A stretch of 64,000 nt of DNA. It comes from Aquincola tertiaricarbonis. GTDB taxonomy: Bacteria; Pseudomonadota; Gammaproteobacteria; Burkholderiales; Burkholderiaceae_C. Below are positions 21,221 through 29,194 of this stretch, piece after piece (within the stretch, counting starts at the first letter, position 1; every line of letters starts with the position of its first letter). Location of the stretch: the NCBI RefSeq assembly GCF_000969605.1, contig NZ_JZUE01000012.1, positions 62,001 through 126,000 on the forward strand, written 5' to 3'. The notes beneath the pieces are model-generated. The model did no database searches and was not told where the DNA came from. It was given only the letters and a program-made list of their open reading frames with translations. Position numbers and translations under genes: made by a program.

Positions 21221-22675
21221 TCAATGGCCCGCCTCGGCGGCAGGGGCCGCAGCGGCGCTGGAGGCGGGCAGCGCGCCGCCGGCGGCGGGCTTGCCGATGA
21301 GCGCCATGTCCAGGTCGGCCTGGGCCAGCCAGAAGTCGCGCAGCGATTCGATGGCCGTGTTGACGCCGCCGATCTGCGCGCGGGCATCGGCCAGCAGCTC
21401 GAACACGCCGATCAGCATGCCGTTGTAGCGAAGCAGGTTCTGCTCGGCGATGCGGGCCTGCAGCGGCAGCACCTCGTCGCGCTGGTGGCGTGCGATGTCG
21501 TAGGCCGAGCGCCAGGCGCCATAGGCCTCGCGCACTTCGGAGCGGGCGTTGACGGCGGTCTCGGCCGCGCGGTGCAGCGCTTGTCCATACAAGCCCTCGG
21601 CCCGCGCGACGCCGGCACCGCCGTCGAACAGCGGCAGCTCCAGCGACAGCTCCCAGCCGCGCTCGGTGGGCTCCTCGTTCGACGAGTTGCGCACCACGCC
21701 CAGCTCCAGCAGGTTGACAAAGCGGCTCGCACGGCCCAGGCCCAGGCTGCCGGCCAGCTGCTGCGCACCGGCGCGCGCGGCCTGCACGTCCAGCCGCTGG
21801 GCGATGGCCTGCTGCTCGATGTCGGGCCGCTCCAGCTGCAGGGCATCGGCCTGCGGCAGCGGCGGCAGCCGGGTGGGCAGCTGCAGCCGCGCCGCCGGCT
21901 CGCCCCACAGGCCCAGCAGCCGCACCAGCCGCTCGCGCGCGGCCAGGCGGGCCTGCTGCGCACGGGCGGCGGCCAGCGCGGCATCGGCCGAGAAGGCCTG
22001 CTCGCGCGCCTGCTGCAGCGCATTGAAGTTGCCCACCTGCGCCATGCGGCGGGCCAGCTCGGCGCTGGCCTGCGCGGCCCGCAGCACCTGGCCGCTGTAG
22101 TGCAGCGCCTCCTCCGCGGCCACCGCCTGCACCCAGGCGCGGCGGGTGTCATGGGCCAGCTGCAGCGCCTGGCCGGCCACCTGGGCCTGGGCCTGCGCCT
22201 GGCGCCGCGTGGCCGCCTCGCTGGCCAGCGGCAGCGTGATCAGCCGGCCCAGGCTGAAGTGCAGGCCACGCTCGATCTCGCGTTCATCGCCGCGGCGGGT
22301 GCGGCCGAAGCTGAAGCCTGGGTTGGGCAGCCGGCCGGCGGCCACGCGCTCGGCATCGGCGATGGCCACGTCGTGCAGCGCGGCCCGCAGGCCGCGGTTG
22401 TTCAGCAGCGCCAGCCGCACCGCGTCGTCGGCCGACAGCGGCTGCGCCAGCAGGGCCTGCGCCTGCTGCTGCGCTGCGGCCTGTTCCGCATCGGTATGCG
22501 GCAGCTGCACCGGCTGGCCCAGGCGCTGCTGCACCGTCTGGCGCACCGGGCCGATGCCCGCATCCGGGCTGAAGGCCGCGCAGCCGCTGAGCAGTGCGGC
22601 GGCGGCCAGCGCAGCCGAGGTCGCGCCATGGCGAGGGCACATGCCGGCGCGCAGGATCGGACGACCGGCGCTCAC
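21221..22675 (-). CDS. TolC-family outer-membrane efflux lipoprotein
   Basis: Outer-membrane channel of the TolC/CusC/NodT family (484 residues). A lipobox LLSGC near residue 32 predicts a lipid anchor, and long helical repeats rich in Ala/Gln follow, typical of the tunnel domain. The start ATG overlaps the upstream small gene stop (ATGA at 22675-22672). An alternative internal ATG at 22642 (MCPRHG) would give a more usual signal length. The odd feature is that no RND pump or membrane-fusion protein gene is adjacent; partners would have to come from elsewhere. Confidence 0.88.
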   Translation of the reverse strand: MSAGRPILRAGMCPRHGATSAALAAAALLSGCAAFSPDAGIGPVRQTVQQRLGQPVQLPHTDAEQAAAQQQAQALLAQPLSADDAVRLALLNNRGLRAALHDVAIADAERVAAGRLPNPGFSFGRTRRGDEREIERGLHFSLGRLITLPLASEAATRRQAQAQAQVAGQALQLAHDTRRAWVQAVAAEEALHYSGQVLRAAQASAELARRMAQVGNFNALQQAREQAFSADAALAAARAQQARLAARERLVRLLGLWGEPAARLQLPTRLPPLPQADALQLERPDIEQQAIAQRLDVQAARAGAQQLAGSLGLGRASRFVNLLELGVVRNSSNEEPTERGWELSLELPLFDGGAGVARAEGLYGQALHRAAETAVNARSEVREAYGAWRSAYDIARHQRDEVLPLQARIAEQNLLRYNGMLIGVFELLADARAQIGGVNTAIESLRDFWLAQADLDMALIGKPAAGGALPASSAAAAPAAEAGH

Positions 22676-23022
22676 CGGTGGCCTCCGTGCGGATGCACCG
22701 GTGGCGTGGCCGCCGGCTGCGGGGCGTGCGGCGCCGAGGCGGACGGCGCGGGCACGGCCGCTTCACGCGCATAGGCCTTCCAGCCGCCGATGCGGCCGAC
22801 CTGGTCGTTGGCGGCGCGCCAGGGCACGGCGGCGGGTGGCTCCGCGCCCGACGGCAGGCCGGCGAGCACGGAGCGGTAGACCGGCGCCGGCACCGGCGCG
22901 CGGGGATCGGTGGGGTCGGCGGAAGCGCTGGCGGCCGGTGGTGCGGACGCGGGCGCGGGCTGGGCCACGGCGGCGGCGGCCAGCACGGCCAGCGCCAGCC
23001 CGGCCAGGAGCGGATGGGACAT
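22672..23022 (-). CDS. small secreted protein of the copper module
   Basis: Predicted 116-residue exported protein (start ATG 23022). A signal peptide (LLAGLALAVLAAAAVAQ) is followed by a Pro/Ala-rich linker, a short conserved-looking core (VYRSVLAGLPSGAEPPAAVPWRAANDQVGRIGGWKAYAREA) and a His-rich end (HPHGGHR). No family name is assigned with confidence. Similar small proteins with a WRxANDxVGRIGGWxxYARE core occur beside TolC-type genes in related bacteria; this is from memory and unverified. The 4-bp overlap with the TolC-family gene suggests a linked role in metal handling. Confidence 0.75.
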   Translation of the reverse strand: MSHPLLAGLALAVLAAAAVAQPAPASAPPAASASADPTDPRAPVPAPVYRSVLAGLPSGAEPPAAVPWRAANDQVGRIGGWKAYAREAAVPAPSASAPHAPQPAATPPVHPHGGHR

Positions 23023-23120
23023 GGAAACGTCCTTCGAAGTGATCGGCGGTGATGCCGGACGGCCCACCGCGGCGCGGTGGACGGACGGCACGCTGGGCAG
23101 GCGCACGCGGCGCCTGCGGG

Positions 23121-23588
23121 TCACGCGCGCGGGCTTCGGGGCGGGCGCTCGGGCCCCGCCGTGAGGAAGGACGGCGCAGGCGCCACCAGGGTGGCGACGG
23201 CCGTGGCGGCCGCGGGCGCGCTGGCCAGCACCGGCATGGCCGCGGGCAGGCCCATGGCCACGCAGCAGGCCGCGCAGGCGCTGCAGGCATGGCCGGACAG
23301 GGGGCCGGCGGCCGGGCCGGGCGGTGGCTCGTCCGGCGTCAGGCCGTCGGTGGCGCCGCCGGCATCGGGCGTGGCGGCCGCAGGGTGCGCATGGTTCCCG
23401 TGGACCTGGTGGTCCATGCCGCTGTGCAGGCCGTCGTGCTGGACGTCCTGGTGAGCTTGGTGCGAGCCGGCATGCGCCATCGCGCCGCTGGCGGCCGCGC
23501 CGCAATGCAGCATCGCCGTGGCCGCCAGCCCTTGCATCGGCAAGGCCAGCACCATCCACCACAGCATGATCACGCGCAGCAACCGCAT
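23121..23588 (-). CDS. Cys/His-rich exported protein, CzcI/CopL-like architecture
   Basis: Predicted 155-residue exported protein of unknown function. After a short signal peptide (MLWWMVLALPMQGLAATA) come a His/Met-rich middle (AHAGSHQAHQDVQHDGLHSGMDHQVHGNH region), a Cys cluster HACSACAACC and a C-terminal ERPPRSPRA tail. The order of signal peptide, His stretch, Cys-Cys motif and a final ERP tail resembles CzcI- or CopL-type metal-resistance accessory proteins, but sequence identity cannot be tested here. It starts 4 bp after the protease stop and lies 98 bp ahead of the rest of the copper module. Confidence 0.75.
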   Translation of the reverse strand: MRLLRVIMLWWMVLALPMQGLAATAMLHCGAAASGAMAHAGSHQAHQDVQHDGLHSGMDHQVHGNHAHPAAATPDAGGATDGLTPDEPPPGPAAGPLSGHACSACAACCVAMGLPAAMPVLASAPAAATAVATLVAPAPSFLTAGPERPPRSPRA

Positions 23589-23592
23589 GCGG

Positions 23593-24687
23593 TCAGTCTA
23601 GCGCGCCCGCATGCACCTGCAGGGTGTGGGCCTGCTGCCCCCGCCGCACCACGAACTGCGTGTGCAGCGGCTGGCGCCAGGCCAGCAGCAGCCGGGCCAG
23701 GTCGGCGCTGTGACCCACCGGCCGTCCGTTCATGCCCACCACCACGTCGCCCTGCCGCAGGCCGATGCGCTCGCCCAGGCTGCCGCTGGCCACGCCGACG
23801 ATCAGCGCGCCCTGCACCTGGGCCCGGCCCTGCAGCACCGCCATGGGCGGGGCCAGGTCGGCGAACTGCGCCCCCAGCCGCGGGCGGCGGATGCGGCCGC
23901 TGGACTGCAGTTCCGCGGCGATCTGCAGCACGATCTCGATCGGCACCGACAAACTCACGCCCGGCGTGCCGAACACGCCGGCCATGGTGCGCAGGTTGAG
24001 CCCGACAATGGCACCGCCCGCGTCCAGCAGCGGGCCGCCGGAGTTGCCGGGGTTCAGCGCCAGGTCGCTCTGGATGAACAGCAGCTCGTGGTCGTCGCCG
24101 AAGTGGCGGTCCTTGCCGCCCACCACGCCGGCGGTGACGGAGCGGTTCAGGCCATAGGGCTCGCCCACGGCCAGCACCCAGTCGCCCGGGCGCAGCCGCT
24201 GTGCGCTGCCCAGCGGCGGCGGGGCGCCCGGCCGCGGCAGGGCATCGGCCGGCAGCCGCAGCAGCGCGATGTCGGCCTCGTCGTCGATGCCCACCACCTC
24301 GGCGGCCAGCACCCGCTGGTCGGGCAGCCGCACCACCGTGCGCTGCATCTGCTGCACCACGTGGGCGGCGGTCACCGCATGGCCCAGGCCGTCGATGAAG
24401 AAGCCGGCGCCGATGCGCAGGTCGAGCAGGCCTTCGGGGTCGGCGGGGTCGGGCAGCACCTCGTCGGCCGGCGCCTGCGCCGCATCGGCCGGGCGGCTGC
24501 CGGTGGCATACACGCCGATGGTCCAGGGCAGCCCGCGCTGCAGCGCCGGCGCGAAGGACTGGACGCCGCCGCGCATCCAGCCGCCGGCCGGTCCTGGCGC
24601 CGCGCAGCCCGCCAGGCCCCCCAAGCCCCACAGGCAGCAAAAAAAGGCCGCGCAGCGAACTGCGCGGCTAAGCAGGGACCGGTGCAT
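23593..24687 (-). CDS. HtrA/DegP-like serine protease lipoprotein with one PDZ
   Basis: S1C-family protease (364 residues from ATG 24687; an upstream TTG at 24735 is possible but would push the signal peptide inwards). A lipobox LAGC with Cys28 predicts membrane anchoring. The catalytic triad is His109 (TAAHVV), Asp139 (EADIALL) and Ser216 (GNSGGP). One PDZ domain near residues 265-350 contains GERIGLRQGDVVVGMNGRPV. A single PDZ makes it DegS-like rather than DegP-like. It is tied to the metal module by the 4-bp gap to the CzcI-like gene, which suggests envelope quality control during metal stress. Confidence 0.88.
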   Translation of the reverse strand: MHRSLLSRAVRCAAFFCCLWGLGGLAGCAAPGPAGGWMRGGVQSFAPALQRGLPWTIGVYATGSRPADAAQAPADEVLPDPADPEGLLDLRIGAGFFIDGLGHAVTAAHVVQQMQRTVVRLPDQRVLAAEVVGIDDEADIALLRLPADALPRPGAPPPLGSAQRLRPGDWVLAVGEPYGLNRSVTAGVVGGKDRHFGDDHELLFIQSDLALNPGNSGGPLLDAGGAIVGLNLRTMAGVFGTPGVSLSVPIEIVLQIAAELQSSGRIRRPRLGAQFADLAPPMAVLQGRAQVQGALIVGVASGSLGERIGLRQGDVVVGMNGRPVGHSADLARLLLAWRQPLHTQFVVRRGQQAHTLQVHAGALD

Positions 24688-24762
24688 GCAGCCATCTTCG
24701 GCGGCGGCGCGGCCAGGCGGCTTGCGCAAGATCAATCGGGCCCCACGGGGCGCTGCCTAAGC

Positions 24763-24776
24763 TGCCTGCGCAGGCA
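24763..24776 (+). promoter_or_regulatory. 14-bp perfect palindrome ahead of adh
   Basis: TGCCTGCGCAGGCA is a perfect dyad 14 bp before the alcohol dehydrogenase start and directly ahead of its AAGGAG ribosome site. It sits in the 103-bp divergent region between adh and the protease/copper module, so it could be an operator for either side. A second short dyad, CTTGCGCAAG, is at 24721-24730. The binding protein is unknown. Confidence 0.4.
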
Positions 24777-24790
24777 ACAAGGAGTAGCCC

Positions 24791-25867
24791 ATGCCCCGGA
24801 TGATGAAAGCCGCCGTGTTCGTGGAGCCCGGCCGCATCGTGATCGACGACAAGCCGGTGCCCGAGATCGGCCCGCTGGATGCGCTGCTGCGCATCACCAC
24901 CACCACCATCTGCGGCACCGATGTGCACATCCTCAAGGGCGAGTACCCGGTGGCGCGCGGACTGACCGTCGGCCATGAGCCGGTGGGTGTGATCGAGCAG
25001 CTGGGTTCCGCGGTGCGCGGCTACCGCGAGGGCCAGCGCGTGATCGCCGGCGCCATCACGCCCAGCGGCTGGAGCAATGCCTGCCTGTGCGGCTGCGGCT
25101 CGCAGGACGGCGCCGGCACCGAGCACGGCTGGAAGCCGCTGGGCGGCTGGCGCTTCGGCAACACCATCGACGGCGCGCAGGCCGAGTACCTCCTGGTGCC
25201 CGACGCCATGGCCAACCTGGCGCCGGTGCCCGATGCCCTCACCGACGAGCAGGTGCTGATGTGCCCCGACATCATGTCCACCGGCTTTTCCGGCGCCGAG
25301 AGCGCAGGCATCCGCATCGGCGACACGGTGGCGGTGTTCGCGCAGGGCCCGATCGGCCTGTGCGCCACGCTGGGCGCCAAGCTCAGCGGCGCCACGCTGG
25401 TGATCGGCGTGGACCGCCTGCCGGCCCGGCTGGAGATGGCCCGCCGCATGGGCGCCGACGTGGTGGTGGACGCCAGCCGGGTGGACGTGGTCGACGAGAT
25501 CCTGAAGATCACCGGTGGCCGCGGCGTGGATGCGTCGATCGAGGCACTGGGCACGCAGGCCACCTTCGAGGCCGCGCTGCGGGTGCTGCGCCCGGGCGGC
25601 ACGCTGTCCAGCCTGGGCGTGTACGCCACCGACCTGAAGATCCCGCTGGGCGCCTTCGCGGCCGGCCTGGGCGACCACAGGATCGTCACCACCCTGTGCC
25701 CCGGCGGCAAGGAGCGCATGCGCCGGCTGATGTCGGCCATCGAATCCGGCCGGGCCGACCTGGGTGCGCTGGTGACGCACCGCTTCCGGCTGGAGGAGAT
25801 CGAGGCAGCCTACGAGCTGTTCTCGCACCAGCGCGACGGCGTGCTGAAGGTGGCGCTCACGCCCTGA
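24791..25867 (+). CDS. zinc-dependent secondary alcohol dehydrogenase
   Basis: Medium-chain alcohol dehydrogenase (358 residues) of the Thermoanaerobacter/Clostridium isopropanol dehydrogenase type. Catalytic zinc ligands by family comparison are Cys41 (CGTD), His62-Glu63 (GHEP) and Asp160 (CPDIMSTGF). This type lacks the structural zinc lobe. The Rossmann segment ends in VIGVDR with Asp208 where NADP-specific members have Gly-Ser-Arg, which hints at NAD use (inference). An AAGGAG site precedes the ATG. It is divergent from the protease/copper module, and the link to the downstream PCu(A)C gene is unclear. Confidence 0.9.
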   Translation: MPRMMKAAVFVEPGRIVIDDKPVPEIGPLDALLRITTTTICGTDVHILKGEYPVARGLTVGHEPVGVIEQLGSAVRGYREGQRVIAGAITPSGWSNACLCGCGSQDGAGTEHGWKPLGGWRFGNTIDGAQAEYLLVPDAMANLAPVPDALTDEQVLMCPDIMSTGFSGAESAGIRIGDTVAVFAQGPIGLCATLGAKLSGATLVIGVDRLPARLEMARRMGADVVVDASRVDVVDEILKITGGRGVDASIEALGTQATFEAALRVLRPGGTLSSLGVYATDLKIPLGAFAAGLGDHRIVTTLCPGGKERMRRLMSAIESGRADLGALVTHRFRLEEIEAAYELFSHQRDGVLKVALTP

Positions 25868-25900
25868 GGCCCGGCGCATCCGGGCTGCAGGGGCGGCTCC

Positions 25901-25906
25901 TACAAT
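25901..25906 (+). promoter_or_regulatory. candidate -10 (TACAAT) for the PCu(A)C gene
   Basis: TACAAT in the context CTCCTACAATCCGC lies 34 nt ahead of the copper-chaperone ATG. CCTACAATC-type -10 elements are frequent just upstream of genes in this lineage and recur in this window at 33894 and, as TACAGT, at 46207. No good -35 hexamer was found. Confidence 0.45.
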
Positions 25907-25940
25907 CCGCGCGCCCTGCCCGCACCCCTCAGGAAACCCG

Positions 25941-26429
25941 ATGCGCCGACACTTCTTGCACGCCCTGGCCGCCACGCTGGCGCTGTGTTCCACCTCCGCA
26001 TTGCAGGCCCATGAGGTGAAGGCCGGCGACATCGTCGTGCTGCATCCGTATGCCCTGCCCAGCCTGAAGGGCGCGCCTAACGGCATCGGCTTCATCGACC
26101 TGAAGAACACCGGCCGCCAGCCCGACCGGCTGCTCAAGGCCGCATCGCCCGCCGTCGGCCGCGTGGAGCTGCACGAGATGAAGATGCAGGGCGACGTGAT
26201 GCAGATGCGCGAGCTGGACGGCATCGCCATCGCGCCCGGTGCCACGGTGCGCATGGCCCCGGGCGGCCTGCACATGATGCTGATGCAGCTGGCGAGGCCC
26301 CTTTCCGCCGGCGACAAGCTGCCCATCACCCTGACCTTCGAGCGGGCCGGCACGGTGAACACCGAGCTGTGGGTGCAGCCGCGCGACGAAGGCGCCAAGG
26401 CGATGGACGCGCACCACCACAAGCATTGA
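25941..26429 (+). CDS. PCu(A)C periplasmic copper chaperone
   Basis: Copper-binding protein of the DUF461/PCu(A)C family (162 residues), which delivers Cu(I) to the CuA/CuB sites of cytochrome oxidase or to other periplasmic copper enzymes. A signal peptide ends near LQAHE. The metal motif H-x(n)-M-x(n)-H-x-M is present: HEMKMQGDVMQMRE followed by MAPGGLHMMLM. The C-terminal tail HHHKH adds ligands. It sits 11 bp before the hydrolase gene and may be cotranscribed with it, though the pathways are unrelated. Confidence 0.9.
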   Translation: MRRHFLHALAATLALCSTSALQAHEVKAGDIVVLHPYALPSLKGAPNGIGFIDLKNTGRQPDRLLKAASPAVGRVELHEMKMQGDVMQMRELDGIAIAPGATVRMAPGGLHMMLMQLARPLSAGDKLPITLTFERAGTVNTELWVQPRDEGAKAMDAHHHKH

Positions 26430-26439
26430 GGCCGCCGCC

Positions 26440-27315
26440 ATGAGCATGCCCCGCCCGCTGTTCCGCGGCTTCACCTCGCAGGCCGAGATCGACGCGCAGT
26501 ACAACGCCTCGGCCGCGGTGGCCGACGCCGCGGCCGAAGCGCGCCACTACGTGGAGCGCAGCGCAATGGCCCGCGCCACCCTGCCCTGCACGCTGGACCT
26601 GCCCTTCGGCGCCACGCTGGCCGAAACGCTGGACATCTTTCCGGCGGCGCAGCCCGGTGCGCCGGTGTTCGTCTTCATCCACGGCGGCTACTGGCGCAGC
26701 CTGTCGTCCAAGGAATTCAGCTGCGTGGCGCTGGGCCTGCGGCAGCGCGGCATCACCACGGTGGTGCCCAACTACGCGCTGTGCCCCTACGTCAGCCTCG
26801 ACGAGATCGTGCGGCAGACGCGTGCCGCGCTGGCCTGGGTGCTGCGCCACATCGGCCCGCATGGCGGCGATGCGCGGCGCGTGGCCATCGGCGGTCATTC
26901 GGCCGGCGGCCACCTCACCGCGATGGCGCTGCAGACCCGTTGGCAGGAGGACTACGGCCTGCCGGCCGATCCCTTTGCCGCGGCGGTGCTGGTCAGCGGC
27001 CTGTACGAGCTGGAGCCGCTGCGCTACAGCTACCTGCAGCCGATGATCCAGCTGGACGACGGCATCATCCGCCGCAACTCGCCGGCCTTCGGCGTGCGGC
27101 CTTGCGCCACGCCGGCGCTCATCACCTGGGGCGGCGACGAATCGGCCGAGTTCGAGCGGCAGTCCACCTCGTACCACGCGGCCTGGCAGGCCGCGGGCAA
27201 TGCGGCCGAGCTGATGCCGCAGCCCGGCCGCCATCACTTCGACGCCATCCACGGCTTCGAGGATGCCGACAGCCCGCTGTGCCGCTGGGTCGCGCAGCAC
27301 CTGGGCGTGGCCTGA
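26440..27315 (+). CDS. alpha/beta hydrolase, kynurenine formamidase (AFMID-type)
   Basis: Hydrolase of 291 residues, predicted to convert N-formylkynurenine to kynurenine. It has the oxyanion-hole motif HGGYWRS and the nucleophile elbow GHSAGGHL, both characteristic of arylformamidases of the AFMID/esterase-lipase fold. A late acidic residue (WGGDESAEF) and His (PGRHHFD) complete the triad. The assignment is strengthened by kynA starting 34 bp downstream. This fold differs from the metal-dependent KynB cyclase-type formamidase more usual in bacteria. Confidence 0.85.
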   Translation: MSMPRPLFRGFTSQAEIDAQYNASAAVADAAAEARHYVERSAMARATLPCTLDLPFGATLAETLDIFPAAQPGAPVFVFIHGGYWRSLSSKEFSCVALGLRQRGITTVVPNYALCPYVSLDEIVRQTRAALAWVLRHIGPHGGDARRVAIGGHSAGGHLTAMALQTRWQEDYGLPADPFAAAVLVSGLYELEPLRYSYLQPMIQLDDGIIRRNSPAFGVRPCATPALITWGGDESAEFERQSTSYHAAWQAAGNAAELMPQPGRHHFDAIHGFEDADSPLCRWVAQHLGVA

Positions 27316-27349
27316 AACCTGCACTGCCCGCCGCTGCAGAGGAACTCCC

Positions 27350-28219
27350 ATGACCGCACCATCCCACACCCCCGCGCCGCTGGCCGAGACCGAACGCATC
27401 GTGCAGGAGGAAGGCGCGCAGCTCGACTTCAGCCGCGACATGAGCTACGGCGACTACCTGCACCTGGACGAGGTGCTGAGCGCCCAGCATCCGCTGTCGC
27501 CCGCGCATGACGAGATGCTGTTCATCGTGCAGCACCAGACCAGCGAGCTGTGGATGAAGCTGATGCTGCACGAGCTGGGCGCGGCCATGCAGTGCGTGGC
27601 CGAGGAGCGCATGGCGCCGGCCTTCAAGATGCTGGCGCGCGTCAGCCGCATCATGGAGCAACTGGTGAGCGCCTGGACGGTGCTGTCCACCATGACGCCG
27701 CCCGAATACACCGCCATGCGGCCCTACCTGGCCAGGAGCAGCGGCTTCCAGAGCGCGCAGTACCGCTGCATCGAGTTCAAGCTCGGCAACAAGAACCCCG
27801 CCATGCTCAAGCCGCATGAGCACCGGCCCGACCTGCTGGCGATGGTGGACAGCGCCTGGCGCGCGCCTTCGCTGTACGACGAGGCGCTGCGCCTGCTGGC
27901 CCGCCGTGGCCTGCCGGTGCCGGCCAGCCACCTGGAGCGCGACTGGACCCTGCCTTACGAGCAGAGCGACGAGGTGGAAGCCGCCTGGCTGGAGGTGTAC
28001 CGCCACCCCGACCGGCACTGGGACCTGTACCAGCTGGGCGAGAAGCTCACCGACCTGGAGGACGCCTTCCGGCTCTGGCGCTTCCGCCACGTCACCACGG
28101 TGGAACGGGTGATCGGCTTCAAGCGCGGCACCGGCGGCACCGGCGGCGTGAGCTACCTGCGCAAGATGCTGGACGTGGTGCTGTTCCCCGAGATCTGGCG
28201 CTTGCGCACCGACCTGTGA
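27350..28219 (+). CDS. kynA: tryptophan 2,3-dioxygenase
   Basis: Haem dioxygenase (289 residues from ATG 27350, preceded by GAGGAAC) that opens the indole ring of L-tryptophan to N-formylkynurenine. Diagnostic motifs are [46 protein letters not shown] and the C-terminal [17 protein letters not shown]. The ATG is chosen because the conserved YGDYL motif sits about 30 residues in, as in the family; the frame upstream is non-coding. The stop overlaps the next gene by one base. No kynU is in view, so the pathway must continue elsewhere. Confidence 0.97.
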   Translation: MTAPSHTPAPLAETERIVQEEGAQLDFSRDMSYGDYLHLDEVLSAQHPLSPAHDEMLFIVQHQTSELWMKLMLHELGAAMQCVAEERMAPAFKMLARVSRIMEQLVSAWTVLSTMTPPEYTAMRPYLARSSGFQSAQYRCIEFKLGNKNPAMLKPHEHRPDLLAMVDSAWRAPSLYDEALRLLARRGLPVPASHLERDWTLPYEQSDEVEAAWLEVYRHPDRHWDLYQLGEKLTDLEDAFRLWRFRHVTTVERVIGFKRGTGGTGGVSYLRKMLDVVLFPEIWRLRTDL

Positions 28220-29184
28220 TGCAGGCCCGGCGCCGCGGCCTGTGCCTGCTGATGGCCGCCCTGGCCGGTGCGCCGGTGCAGGCGGCCACGGAGCACTACC
28301 GCGGCCTGTGCGATGCCTCGGCCGCGGTGGCGCTGGACGTCACGCATTTCGTCGTGGCCAACGACGAGGACAACCTGCTGCGCCTGTACACCCGCGGCGA
28401 GCCCGAGCCGGCCGGCACGCTGCCGCTGGCGGGCCTGCTCGGCAGCGGCCAGCGGGAGTCGGACATCGAAGGCGCGGCCCGCATCGGCAACCGCATCTAC
28501 TGGATCGCATCCCATGGCCGCAACAGCAGCGGCAAGAAGCGCGAGGAGCGCCACCGCTTCTTCGCGGTGGAGGCCGAAGACGGCCTGCTGCTGCCCACCG
28601 GCGCGGCCTACACGCGCATGCTGGACGACATGGCCGCCGCGCCCACGCTGCGCCACCTGAAGCTGAAGGACGCCGCCGCCCTGCCGCCCGAAGCGCCGGG
28701 CGGCCTGAACATCGAAGGGCTGGCGGCGATGCCGGACGGCGGGCTGCTGGTCGGCTTTCGCAACCCCGTCCCCAACGGCCGCGCGCTCGTCGTGCCGCTG
28801 CTCAACCCGGCCGAGGTGATCGACCGCGGCCAGCCGGCGCGCTTCGGCGAGCCGCTGCTGCTGCCGCTGCGCAACCGCGGCATCCGCAGCATGGAATGGG
28901 CGGCCGGCGCGTACTGGATCGTCGCCGGCCCCACCGCCGACCGCGGCAGCTTCAGCCTCTACCGCTGGAGCGGCCGGCCGGCCGACGCACCGCAGCTGCT
29001 CGACAGCACCGCGCTGGCCGACCTGCGGCCAGAGGCCTTGTTCGCCTGGCCCGGCAGCCCGGGCGGCCTGCAGGTGCTGAGCGACGACGGCGGCGTGGAA
29101 CTGGGCGGCGTGGCCTGCAAGCAGCGGCCGGTGGGGCAGCAGCGGTTCAGGGCGCTGGGGATGGCGCTGCCGCAGGTGCGCTGA
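28219..29184 (+). CDS. DUF3616-type secreted protein
   Basis: Exported 321-residue protein of unknown function. ATG 28219 overlaps the kynA stop (TGATG); the preceding GTG is an alternative. A signal peptide (GLCLLMAALAGAPVQA) is followed by a repeat-rich beta structure with VANDEDNLLRLYTR, SDIEGAARIGNRIYWIASHGRN, and LNIEGLAAMPDGGLLVGFRNP, consistent with a DUF3616 beta-propeller. The SHGRNSSGKKREER segment is characteristic of the domain in memory. It is probably cotranscribed with kynA, but no metabolic link is evident. Confidence 0.8.
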   Translation: MQARRRGLCLLMAALAGAPVQAATEHYRGLCDASAAVALDVTHFVVANDEDNLLRLYTRGEPEPAGTLPLAGLLGSGQRESDIEGAARIGNRIYWIASHGRNSSGKKREERHRFFAVEAEDGLLLPTGAAYTRMLDDMAAAPTLRHLKLKDAAALPPEAPGGLNIEGLAAMPDGGLLVGFRNPVPNGRALVVPLLNPAEVIDRGQPARFGEPLLLPLRNRGIRSMEWAAGAYWIVAGPTADRGSFSLYRWSGRPADAPQLLDSTALADLRPEALFAWPGSPGGLQVLSDDGGVELGGVACKQRPVGQQRFRALGMALPQVR

Positions 29185-29194
29185 GCACCACCAC

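Noticed and set aside
19776-22675. A complete CusABC-type RND copper efflux system
   Set aside because: Only a TolC-family channel and a CusF-like protein are present; no frame resembles CusA or CusB.
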